Source: Klebsiella oxytoca NBRC 105695 | GTDB taxonomy: Bacteria > Pseudomonadota > Gammaproteobacteria > Enterobacterales > Enterobacteriaceae | Assembly: GCF_001598695.1 (NCBI RefSeq) | Contig: NZ_BCZK01000020.1 | Location: 28,035-92,034 of the forward strand | Direction: 5' to 3' | Length of the DNA stretch: 64,000 nucleotides | Shown here: piece by piece, positions 25,091 to 33,407 of the stretch | Numbering within the stretch: position 1 is the first letter of the stretch | How the letters are laid out: the number at the start of each line of letters is the position of its first letter | Notes under the pieces: generated by a model | What the model was told of the DNA's origin: nothing | Database searches by the model: none | What the model saw: the letters and a program-made list of their open reading frames with translations, nothing else | Translations under genes and position numbers: made by a program

Positions 25091-27412
25091 CTATTTACCG
25101 GTATGTGATTGCATGTTGAAGGGTTTTTGCGTCAAACCTGCACGCATGAATCTAAACCTGAGATATGAAGAAATATTATCTTCATGTGATGAGAGTATCA
25201 ACTGCCTATTACTTAACTCACAGCGTAGCAAGTCGCTTAAAGAAGCTATATTTATCTCGTCAAGAGATTGAGCTGGATCATCTATCAGAACAAGGGGGGA
25301 CTTCGCATACACTTTATTAAGTGATAGGAAAAAGGCCAAGCTCAATGCCGATAGCTGTCCAGAACTCATTGACATGGTTGCGTCATGTTCTGATTTTTCT
25401 GCTGTGCAGAACCTCAGTCTATCTCCATTCCCTTCATCTATAAATAGTCCTAAGCCACGTTGATAGTTTTGGATAAGTCTACCGCTATAAATATGGAACG
25501 TTAACTCTATATCAGCAATGGTTTTTTTAGAATAATCTTTGTTTAGTATAGTGAGTTGTTCCTTTAATGTGGTAATTTTCTGTTTAGCATTTGTTAAGGC
25601 TTTATCCATATCTAACAAATCGTTAAGCTCTTTTTTTAAAGTTTTAAGTCTAAGATTATTCGCTTCATTCTTTTTGTATAAGAAATATTTATCTTTTCGA
25701 TTGATCTGTTCTAAGTCTATGTTGAAAACATCATCTGGTGTAGCGAATGATTCATTCAAGACTGATTCCCATCCTTCAGGAAGTGAAATCAGCTCATTTT
25801 TCTTTTGTTGACGTATCATCAATACTAATGATTGTTTCCTTAATTCTATTTCTTCTGGTGAATCTGTAAAGGTCTGCGGGTAAGATATTCCGATTTGTGA
25901 AAGTCTTTCATTTATTTTTTTTATTTTCTCGAATATGCTTTTTGACTTTTGTAAACTGTCAAATATTTTTTTGTCAAATTTAAGCTGAGTTTGAGCTTCT
26001 ACCAAACGCAGAATCTCAGCATCTTTAGATTGTTTTATTTCATCGAGTTCGGCTTGTAGCTGTTTCCCTACATTATCTAATGAACTTTCTAAAGATTTAC
26101 TTTTAATATCGATTGCGTCCAATAGCAGATCTTTTGTTATCCAGTCATGCCCACAAAGTAAACAATGTTTTTCTGATAGAGAAGTTTTCTTTTGATGTTC
26201 TTCTGTTAATTTCTTTCTTGCTTGGCTAATCTCTACAAGAATTGCATTTTTCTCACCTATTTCTTTTTTGTAAAAATCCCTAAGTTGTAAGCGTCTTTTG
26301 AAATCGATAATATCAATATTTGTATTATCTTTAATTTTATCAATATCATCCTGACTTATGGAATCTTCTTTCTTGCGCAAAATGCTTAAAGATAAATTGA
26401 TCCCATTGTTAATCTTATTCTTTTGAGCCAGTTCCGGGTAGGCTTCAATATGATGTCCTACTTTAATTACCTCGGTTAATAGTTTTTCATTTTTGCTTAT
26501 GAAATTTTCTATTCTGGCATTATCAATAATTACGCGAAGCTGTTCTTTGTTAGTAATTAGGTTTTTAAGTAATGAAATTTTATTCTCATTTTTTTCTGTT
26601 GTTTCAATATCAGAAAAAATTGAAGGGTTCTCAACATCCCATGATGGCGTAGTCAGATGAGTTGATATTTTTTCATATTGCACAGGATTATTGTCATTTG
26701 TTCCTGGTACACCTATTGCTTGAATTTGAGATGTGATTGAATCCCTCTTTTGAATGAAATTTAGACTGGTTGATTTCCTCGTCAATGCACTTTGAACTCG
26801 TCCACATAAATTTATGTTTTCAGTTAGTTCACTAACGTTCATCAAACCACTAATAGCATTTTTTCGCTGCCTAATACTGTTAGCAAAAATAAATGAACTC
26901 TGTCCTTGTTCAAGATAGTTAAGAAAGTTGTAGTTATCAGTGAATTTTTCGCCTAATATTTCATCAAGTTCGTTTTGTGTAATTAAGGTGCTGTTTTCGT
27001 AAGAGTCTAACAAACCTAATTTATAGAGTTTAAATATGCTAAAATTATCTGCTTTATTATTCTGTATTATTTTTAAATCTTTTGCATGTGCTCTGCGTGA
27101 AAAGTAAAGTTTCTCATTATTATCATTCGACATCTCGACACTGATTTCGATATCATCCTCTCCATTTGTTTTGTTCCAGAAAAGATTATCACTATAATTT
27201 TTAATGCCTCCTGGCATTATTGTTTCACATAGTTGTACAATTCTTTTTATTTTTCCTGTAAACAATAATTCTAAAGCATCATATACGCTTGTTTTGCCAT
27301 ATCCATTAGGGCCTTCAAGTGTCAACAAAGAAGAACTCTCAAAATCGAATTCGACTTTATCAAACGCTTTGAAGTTATTTATTCTCAGCTTTGATAGCTT
27401 CCAGTTCTTCAT
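25091..27412 (-). CDS. ABC-3C system ATPase (RecF/SMC-like)
   Basis: A 773-residue SMC/Rad50-like ATPase. Walker A is GPNGYGKTS (about residues 33-41). Long coiled-coil arms flank a CxxC in HCLLCGHDW near residue 417, a zinc-hook-like tip. The signature is MSSGQLSALSLAFFLSL, and Walker B is LVLIDDPAQSLDE followed by the switch His in LSSHED. It is the third gene of an ABC-three-component operon, and its start overlaps the end of the middle-component gene by 38 bases. ABC-3C systems are predicted to sense invaders through the ATPase and release an effector. Confidence 0.85.
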   Translation of the reverse strand: MKNWKLSKLRINNFKAFDKVEFDFESSSLLTLEGPNGYGKTSVYDALELLFTGKIKRIVQLCETIMPGGIKNYSDNLFWNKTNGEDDIEISVEMSNDNNEKLYFSRRAHAKDLKIIQNNKADNFSIFKLYKLGLLDSYENSTLITQNELDEILGEKFTDNYNFLNYLEQGQSSFIFANSIRQRKNAISGLMNVSELTENINLCGRVQSALTRKSTSLNFIQKRDSITSQIQAIGVPGTNDNNPVQYEKISTHLTTPSWDVENPSIFSDIETTEKNENKISLLKNLITNKEQLRVIIDNARIENFISKNEKLLTEVIKVGHHIEAYPELAQKNKINNGINLSLSILRKKEDSISQDDIDKIKDNTNIDIIDFKRRLQLRDFYKKEIGEKNAILVEISQARKKLTEEHQKKTSLSEKHCLLCGHDWITKDLLLDAIDIKSKSLESSLDNVGKQLQAELDEIKQSKDAEILRLVEAQTQLKFDKKIFDSLQKSKSIFEKIKKINERLSQIGISYPQTFTDSPEEIELRKQSLVLMIRQQKKNELISLPEGWESVLNESFATPDDVFNIDLEQINRKDKYFLYKKNEANNLRLKTLKKELNDLLDMDKALTNAKQKITTLKEQLTILNKDYSKKTIADIELTFHIYSGRLIQNYQRGLGLFIDEGNGDRLRFCTAEKSEHDATMSMSSGQLSALSLAFFLSLNKVYAKSPLVLIDDPAQSLDEINIASLSDLLRCELSNRQLILSSHEDNISSYLRFRFMRAGLTQKPFNMQSHTGK

Positions 27413-28061
27413 TTATTAATTCCTCAATTAGCATTTCTAAATTTACATCACTTTGTTTATTTGCTGTGCTGATCTTAGTATATATCTCAGATAAATTTAA
27501 TGAATCTACCAGCGTGTTGATTTGGAAATCAATTGGAACAATATCCTTTTCTATATCAGGCATTTCTAAAAAAGGTAGTTTAATGAAAATTCTAGCTGCC
27601 ATGTTATACAGGCTGGGTCGGGATGGATCTGCTTTATATGTGGAGAATTCTTCATGATCTGAGAGAACTGCTCTAAGATTATTAAAGTTCTTCCCGGAAA
27701 TTAATTGATTCTCTTCATTTGAATAATACAATACATACTTTTTGAAATGATAAGCATTTTCTTCTATATCAAATATACTTTTTTCATATTGCTTGTAATT
27801 TGAAAGCTTGTCGAGTTGAAAAACTATTATAAGATCAGTGTTTTTTGCAAAAGCTGGAGCTTCTAAAAGTTCAGTTGGGGTGTTGTTAATAATTAACTCA
27901 TTAATGAAACTCGCATCTTCAAGTTTATCAGTTCTGTAGGTTATTATATATCGACGTAATGCATCTTTCTCCTTTTTAAAAAAAGAAATATTTTCTAGCG
28001 TACTTTCAACTTCTATAAATTGGTGATCTTCAATAGCTTGTTTTATAAAATTATTTAGCAT
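27375..28061 (-). CDS. ABC-3C middle component
   Basis: A 228-residue protein between the effector and the ATPase genes, overlapping them by 11 and 38 bases. It has no enzymatic motif. Size, position and overall character fit the middle component of ABC-three-component systems, which bridges effector and ATPase. The opening NNFIKQAIEDHQFIEVESTLENISFFKK region could be a small adaptor fold. The assignment rests mainly on genomic context and on resemblance to such proteins. Confidence 0.7.
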   Translation of the reverse strand: MLNNFIKQAIEDHQFIEVESTLENISFFKKEKDALRRYIITYRTDKLEDASFINELIINNTPTELLEAPAFAKNTDLIIVFQLDKLSNYKQYEKSIFDIEENAYHFKKYVLYYSNEENQLISGKNFNNLRAVLSDHEEFSTYKADPSRPSLYNMAARIFIKLPFLEMPDIEKDIVPIDFQINTLVDSLNLSEIYTKISTANKQSDVNLEMLIEELINEELEAIKAENK

Positions 28062-29289
28062 TTAGTTCCGCCTCTGCTTTATCAGTAGATATAACCCTTA
28101 AATCAAATTCCCTAACAATATGGTTATTGTTCTCTTTAGAGTCGTTAATTTTTGTGATTTTTTCTGAGGTTGCTGAAATTATCGTATCATCTGATACTTT
28201 ATAGGCTATTATATTATTATATTCATAAAGCAACGATGCAAGTGTAGCATTATCCCTTATGTGATTTTTCAACTCTTCTTGGAATGAAGTGTTTCGTCTT
28301 CTTCCATCTCTAATTGTCAAAGCTGTTGGGAGATATTTATCTATTTTTTTAGAATAATGAGGTAAGCCCATTAGTTTTGGTATGTGGGATATTGCTGATA
28401 CTACATCAAGATAATCCCGGACATCATCTTCATTTATAACATTGTTTTGTCTGTGAGGCTGTAAAGAGGTATGCAATTGTATGGCAGAGTTATAATTCAA
28501 GCTATAAATAAATCTGAAAACGTTTGATATCGATTCAATTTGCTTCACGCTAAAAGCGTCCAAGTCATTATAGAACTCAGTTTCAATAATATTTGTTATT
28601 TTTTCTTTGGTTAATAATGCTTGATATATTTCGTCTGTCCGATTAAGTGGGGGAGATGATAGTAATTCCCAAAAAATGCTACTTGCGATTCTATTATGAT
28701 ATGCTGCGTAGTCTTGTTTTTGTCCATTGTGAACTAAATTATGAATTACAATTACTTTATTAGTTATTAGCTCTGAGAGTAAAGTGGATTTTTCAATAAT
28801 TAAATTTTTTGTTTTAATCAACTTATTGGTATCTAAAAACAATTCAATTTGCTCATCAATCAATTCATTTATTTTTGATAGTAAACAGTATTTTATATCG
28901 CCATAACTGTAAAACTCCACTATTTTCCCATCATTACTTGTATAATTTTCAAAATTATCAAGTTCTTTAGCTACATGAAAATATCTGATTGTATTTTCAT
29001 CACAGTCAGTAGCTATACATGCTGCTTTATAAATAGCTTTGACATATTCAGAACGATATTGCGATAGCTTTGCTTTCACTTGATGAGTTGATATCACCTT
29101 GCCATCACAATAAATAGCAAAGTCATCTGTGCTATCTAATTGCAACTCAAAATTATCAATTATTCTCTGTTGAAATGATTTTGCCGTTAATAGTTTCAGG
29201 CAGTGATAAAGAGCTACTTTCCCTTGGTAAACAAACCCCCCCCAAGAACTGATCGCACTTTCTGGCAGTGTTTCCTCTATGTTAGACAT
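28051..29289 (-). CDS. ABC-3C effector with nuclease-like N-terminus
   Basis: A 412-residue protein opening the operon. SSWGGFVYQGKVALYHCLKLL (first 34 residues) followed by DNFELQLDSTDDFAIY and ISTHQVKAK reads as a PD-(D/E)xK-type nuclease of the DUF4297 style, with Glu48, Asp56, Gln70 and Lys72 as likely site residues. The C-terminal 200 or so residues correspond to the region that marks ABC-3C effectors. On activation it would probably cut DNA, causing abortive infection or plasmid loss. This is inferred from the family; no experiment is known to me for this locus. Confidence 0.75.
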   Translation of the reverse strand: MSNIEETLPESAISSWGGFVYQGKVALYHCLKLLTAKSFQQRIIDNFELQLDSTDDFAIYCDGKVISTHQVKAKLSQYRSEYVKAIYKAACIATDCDENTIRYFHVAKELDNFENYTSNDGKIVEFYSYGDIKYCLLSKINELIDEQIELFLDTNKLIKTKNLIIEKSTLLSELITNKVIVIHNLVHNGQKQDYAAYHNRIASSIFWELLSSPPLNRTDEIYQALLTKEKITNIIETEFYNDLDAFSVKQIESISNVFRFIYSLNYNSAIQLHTSLQPHRQNNVINEDDVRDYLDVVSAISHIPKLMGLPHYSKKIDKYLPTALTIRDGRRRNTSFQEELKNHIRDNATLASLLYEYNNIIAYKVSDDTIISATSEKITKINDSKENNNHIVREFDLRVISTDKAEAELNAK

Positions 29290-29440
29290 TTTTTATCCTA
29301 TGAAAATTTTACTGAACATAGCTATAAATCAGAATTCTTACATAGACATACTAATCATTTTTAGTGCGATTGAAATGCAAAATGTTCACTATCTCGCTCA
29401 TAAATGTGAGAAAGTTCAATTATGAGAGCAGCTAAAGATT

Positions 29441-29716
29441 TTAATCGGTATATCCTTCTGTTGAGGTTAACTTGCCAATAACACTGATTGATGAGTTTCC
29501 AAAGGATGCTGCTTCTACATACTCACCCCACCAGAGCATCATCTCTCTACGCAGTTCAAGGTATTGAGCACGATTGCAGGCTCTCCTGACTTCGTAAGTA
29601 TCGATATGTGCTAACGCAGCTTCAATCACATCAGGAGGAAATCCTTTCTCTTTAAGCACTGTTGAGGCAATAGCTCTCATCCCATGACCGACAAAAAGAT
29701 CTTGAAGCCCATACTT
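29441..29716 (-). pseudogene. C-terminal fragment of a second P4-type integrase
   Basis: In minus-strand translation FVGHGMRAIASTVLKEKGF is followed by DVIEAALAHI and CNRAQYLELRREMMLWW. It aligns with the end of the intact integrase (VAHGMRSIARTAAEE, EVLEAALAHS, YNRAEYLIERQSLMQWW). The His-x-x-Arg box and catalytic Tyr survive, but the first 300 residues are missing. It is a relic of an older integrase and probably marks the end of one island and the start of the next. Confidence 0.8.
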
Positions 29717-29889
29717 ATAATGGCATGTTAGCCTCCTAAATTTTAACCTGTTCGAGCTGCTGATGATAATCGGAAAATATCATTATTTACATAGGGATAA
29801 GCAACATCATTTTTCAGAATCGCCATTCAGATGCTAACATCCTGTAACATATTAATTAAATGGTGTATCCTCATTTCTATAGGAAAAAT

Positions 29890-29903
29890 CCGCTTTAAAG
29901 CGG
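29890..29903. promoter_or_regulatory. 14-bp palindrome upstream of hxsD
   Basis: CCGCTTTAAAGCGG is a perfect palindrome 38 bases before the favoured hxsD start. It is a candidate operator for the hxs operon. No regulator gene is adjacent. Confidence 0.45.
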
Positions 29904-29941
29904 TTGCTGATTGTGATTATTAGTTTTGTGAGGCAATGGCA

Positions 29942-30214
29942 ATGTGCGAAAGGACGTTAAAAAAAGATGTTTATTCTGAATGGGTTATACGCAATAGCCT
30001 GTACTGGATGACTTCTCTTACTCAATGGAAGCTTTGTGAAGATATATCCTCTTGGACAATCTCTTTTGAAAACGATAGCCCCGAATGCCTCTATGAATTC
30101 GAGAGGCTGCTGAATGATTACACTTTGCGAGAAAAACTACAGCATAAAACAGGGGCGTTGAGAGATTCTATTGTCAATAAAGTGCTTCGCAGTGTCGATG
30201 AAAGGCTATCGTAA
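29942..30214 (+). CDS. hxsD: His-Xaa-Ser system protein HxsD
   Basis: A small protein of 90 residues from the ATG at 29942, which has GAGG at a good distance; an ATG at 29936 would add two residues. LLNDYTLRE (residues about 56-64) is the signature of the HxsD family. The SLYWMTSLTQW region also fits. HxsD accompanies two radical SAM enzymes and the HxsA precursor; it may bind the precursor or a core segment during modification. Its stop overlaps the hxsB start by one base. Confidence 0.9.
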   Translation: MCERTLKKDVYSEWVIRNSLYWMTSLTQWKLCEDISSWTISFENDSPECLYEFERLLNDYTLREKLQHKTGALRDSIVNKVLRSVDERLS

Positions 30215-31602
30215 TGGAATTGATGCCATTCAATTTTGACAGATTGCCTAATGGACAGGTGTTTATAAGCAACCTCGCTGGTTTTCATCACTTCATTGAT
30301 GAGCAAGAGCTGCTTGATCTTTCTAATGAGCAAATCAATGCGGAACAATCAAACGCACTCGAAAGCAAGCTATTCATAACCAACGAAAGCTCATCGGCTA
30401 TAGCTCCCTATGCTTTAAGTTCTGCTTTTGCAAAACGATTGATGAATGAACTGGCGGTCAGGCCAATTTTCATGATTGTGCCCACATTACGTTGCGACCA
30501 TACCTGCAAGTATTGTCAGGTCAGTAGAGCTTCCGTGAACGCCTCTGGTTATGATCTAGATCCCGCTCTCATCCCTGATATCATTTCTACTATCAAAAAA
30601 CTATCGACACCACCTTACAAGATAGAGATACAGGGTGGAGAGCCACTCTTGCGGTTCGATTTAATTCAGTCTATCTATGAGCAATGTGCTGAAACGCTGG
30701 GAAGCACCGATTTTGAGATGGTTGTAGCATCAAGCCTGTCTGTCTTGAATGAGGATATGCTTGAATGGTCGAGAGACAGGAACTTAACGTTCTCTGTTTC
30801 GCTTGATGGTGAGGAAGTTGTTCACAACAGTAATCGAATTCTTGGTCATGGGCTTGCTTACAGTAGAACAGTGTCAGGGATAGAGGCTATCAAACGGTCT
30901 TTAGGCGCTGATCGCGTTGCAACGGTTACTACAGTTACTAAAGATCTTATCAGGCACCCTGAATCGATTGTCCAGGCTCACTTATCTCTTGGCCTCAAGG
31001 ACATGTTTATCCGACCTGTTAGTCCCTATGGGTTTGCACAAAAAGCATCGTTCACCTTTTCTATGGACGAATACTTAAGTTTCTATGCCTCGTTGATAGA
31101 TGAAATCCTTAAGATCAACATTGAAGGGATAAGGGTTGTGGAACATTCGGCCTCCATTCATCTGAAAAGGATCTTCAATCCCGGTTTTAGTGGTTATGCG
31201 GATTTGAAGTCGCCAAGTGGGGTCGTGCTTAACAGTATTCTTTTCAATTATGACGGTCGAGTATATGGTAGCGATGAGAGCCGTATGTTGCAGAAGGTGA
31301 ACCCTGAAACGGAGTTCAGTGCGGGTGAGGTTAAGACGCTATCATTTTCCAAGAGTCCTTACTATAACGCAGTATTGAGTTCATCGTTCAATTTTGCTCT
31401 GCCAGGTTGTGATACATGCGCGTATCAACCATTTTGCGGTGCAGACCCATGCCAGAACATAAGTGTACAAGGTGAGCCTGTCGGTGATAGGAGTCGTTCA
31501 ACGTTTTGTCAGTATCACAAGGGAATGTTCAGGTATCTGATGAACTCCATCTCTGAAGGTGGTCCGAAGGCTGAGATGCTAAAAGGATGGGCATATGTCT
31601 GA
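30214..31602 (+). CDS. hxsB: His-Xaa-Ser system radical SAM maturase HxsB
   Basis: A 462-residue radical SAM enzyme. Cys94, Cys98 and Cys101 in LRCDHTCKYCQ bind the [4Fe-4S] cluster that cleaves SAM. IQGGEPLLRF is the GGEP motif for SAM binding. The C-terminal cysteines (GCDTCAYQPFCGADPC and TFCQYHK) form a SPASM-like region for extra clusters, as in peptide-modifying enzymes. It should install a radical-based modification on HxsA in the cytoplasm. It overlaps hxsC by eight bases. Confidence 0.92.
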   Translation: MELMPFNFDRLPNGQVFISNLAGFHHFIDEQELLDLSNEQINAEQSNALESKLFITNESSSAIAPYALSSAFAKRLMNELAVRPIFMIVPTLRCDHTCKYCQVSRASVNASGYDLDPALIPDIISTIKKLSTPPYKIEIQGGEPLLRFDLIQSIYEQCAETLGSTDFEMVVASSLSVLNEDMLEWSRDRNLTFSVSLDGEEVVHNSNRILGHGLAYSRTVSGIEAIKRSLGADRVATVTTVTKDLIRHPESIVQAHLSLGLKDMFIRPVSPYGFAQKASFTFSMDEYLSFYASLIDEILKINIEGIRVVEHSASIHLKRIFNPGFSGYADLKSPSGVVLNSILFNYDGRVYGSDESRMLQKVNPETEFSAGEVKTLSFSKSPYYNAVLSSSFNFALPGCDTCAYQPFCGADPCQNISVQGEPVGDRSRSTFCQYHKGMFRYLMNSISEGGPKAEMLKGWAYV

Positions 31603-32707
31603 GGTTATCAGGAACGATATCTTTCATTTTTCTTCAAAAAAGAATGTGCCCACAGGGTTCTATCGGTTATGCAAACAAAAACCAGTGAACCCTTTATTCT
31701 TTTTGCCCAATTTGCTGGTAGTTGCTGAAAGCAATAATGATGCCATTCTACCATGCTTTGATTACTCTGTTATTAGCACTGAATTATTTGAGTCAATTGA
31801 AGATGGAGATATTGGGGTAATTAACAATGGCAATATGATCCGCGTTATTCTGTCCCGCAGAGCCAATCATAATACTGTCTTAGTAACGGAACGCTGCAAT
31901 AACTTGTGTCTCTTTTGTTCGCAGCCACCAAAGAAATCAAATGATGACTGGCTACTTACCCAATCAGCCCTTGCTATCGCTTCATTTGGGTTGAATGGAG
32001 TAGTTGGGGTCAGCGGTGGTGAACCTTTGCTGTATGGAGATGATTTGCTTAACTTCATTGATTTTATCATCGAGAATTCACCAGATACTGCTTTGCATGT
32101 TTTAACAAACGGGCGCAAATTTGCTGATACCAACTTTACTCATGAAATGGCAAAGCGAAGTAAAAAGATAAAAATCACCTTTGGTATACCGCTCTACTCA
32201 TCAAGACCACTTGTGCATGATCATTTGGTAGGAAGTGATGGCGCATTTAATGAAACGGTTAAGGGGTTAATCAATGCAGGGAACTCAGGGATTAATATCG
32301 AACTTAGAGTTATTCCGACACTGGCTAACTATACGGAATTGGATGGCATCGTAGAGTTCGTTGGCCGTGTTTTCTCCAACATCAATCAGATTTCCCTTAT
32401 GGGGTTGGAATCTATCGGTTGGGCGCGAAAAAACTGGTCAACAATCTTCATTGAACACAGCAGCTATAGTGAGAAAATAACCTCCGCTATAGACGCTGCA
32501 CACAGGTCAGGTATACCTCTAACAATTTTTAATTATCCTTTGTGTCATCTTCCTGAAAGAGCCTGGGAGCTTGCTGCTCAGTCGATCTCTGATTGGAAAA
32601 ATTACTATCCTAAAGAATGTGATGAATGCACTCAGAAGTCTTCCTGTGCTGGTTATTTCAGTTCTTCAACGGGCCGTTTTCATCAACCACCGAGACCAAT
32701 TTTATGA
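31595..32707 (+). CDS. hxsC: His-Xaa-Ser system radical SAM maturase HxsC
   Basis: A 370-residue second radical SAM protein. Cys101, Cys105 and Cys108 in TERCNNLCLFCSQ form the cluster site, and VSGGEPLLYG is the SAM motif. The C-terminal end has further Cys (KECDECTQKSSCAG) that could hold an auxiliary cluster. HxsB and HxsC always occur together as far as known, so they may form a heterodimer or act in sequence. Its stop codon overlaps the hxsA ATG (ATGA). Confidence 0.92.
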   Translation: MSEVIRNDIFHFSSKKNVPTGFYRLCKQKPVNPLFFLPNLLVVAESNNDAILPCFDYSVISTELFESIEDGDIGVINNGNMIRVILSRRANHNTVLVTERCNNLCLFCSQPPKKSNDDWLLTQSALAIASFGLNGVVGVSGGEPLLYGDDLLNFIDFIIENSPDTALHVLTNGRKFADTNFTHEMAKRSKKIKITFGIPLYSSRPLVHDHLVGSDGAFNETVKGLINAGNSGINIELRVIPTLANYTELDGIVEFVGRVFSNINQISLMGLESIGWARKNWSTIFIEHSSYSEKITSAIDAAHRSGIPLTIFNYPLCHLPERAWELAAQSISDWKNYYPKECDECTQKSSCAGYFSSSTGRFHQPPRPIL

Positions 32708-33339
32708 AAAAATTTAATTTTGCTGCTCTACTTCCGGGGTTTTTGGCACTCAATAATTCTGTATGGGCAAGTGATTCATCTACCGGAGCAAGTGATTTGC
32801 CTGGTATGACTCTTAATGAACATGATTTAGTGATAGCCCCACTTAACACCGAAGTTCCATTCTACATTGCAGGGCATCGCAGTCATAGCTCCCATCGGAG
32901 CCATAGTTCTCACCGTTCATCATCAGGTGGCGGGTACTATGGTGGCAGCACTCCCTATTATCCAAAAACATACAGCTCACCAAGTTCATCTGGGTCTTCA
33001 AGTTCAGGAACAAGTCCCTCATCGTCCTCTTCCTCTGTGCGTTCGCTTCGTTCTAACGACAATAACAACTCTACTACTACGAATTCTGTTGGAACTACAG
33101 AAGCTAACCGTGCAAGTAATGGGCTGACTTCTGGTACAGAGAAGCGTAAGCGCTTAATCATGCGGGTTCAATTCGCTTTGCTGGACAAAGGTTATTACAA
33201 CGGGAATATTGACGGTATAATGGGGCCTTCCACAAGGCAGTCAATAAAAAATTATCGCATTGCGAACGGACTACCAGTGCCCTCAAGTGAAACCTTGGAT
33301 ATACAGTTGTTAAATTCATTGAGTATTTTAGCTCGATAA
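32704..33339 (+). CDS. hxsA: His-Xaa-Ser repeat precursor HxsA
   Basis: This is the likely modified product of the cluster, 211 residues from the ATG at 32704. A signal peptide (MKKFNFAALLPGFLALNNSV, cleavage near residue 22) sends it to the periplasm. Residues 58-72 hold five His-x-Ser units in a row, followed by Gly/Tyr and long Ser-rich stretches. Residues about 150-205 (RVQFALLDKGYYNGNIDGIM, STRQSIKNYR) form a peptidoglycan-binding domain. The layout is that of TIGR-type HxsA proteins, and the modified repeat would sit on the cell wall. The real chemistry is unknown. Confidence 0.9.
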   Translation: MKKFNFAALLPGFLALNNSVWASDSSTGASDLPGMTLNEHDLVIAPLNTEVPFYIAGHRSHSSHRSHSSHRSSSGGGYYGGSTPYYPKTYSSPSSSGSSSSGTSPSSSSSSVRSLRSNDNNNSTTTNSVGTTEANRASNGLTSGTEKRKRLIMRVQFALLDKGYYNGNIDGIMGPSTRQSIKNYRIANGLPVPSSETLDIQLLNSLSILAR

Positions 33340-33407
33340 ATTAAGTATATTAAAAATTTTTCACTTTAACATTAACTTGTATGAATATATATTTCAGAGG
33401 CGATTAA

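Noticed and set aside
29725..29840. ATGTTAGC ... GCTAACAT inverted arms 100 bases apart
   Set aside because: Eight-base arms at this distance may occur by chance, and no element is bounded by them.
32867..33127. 86-residue frame inside hxsA
   Set aside because: It is a shifted frame through the repeat and Ser-rich part of hxsA, which has the true signal peptide and family layout.
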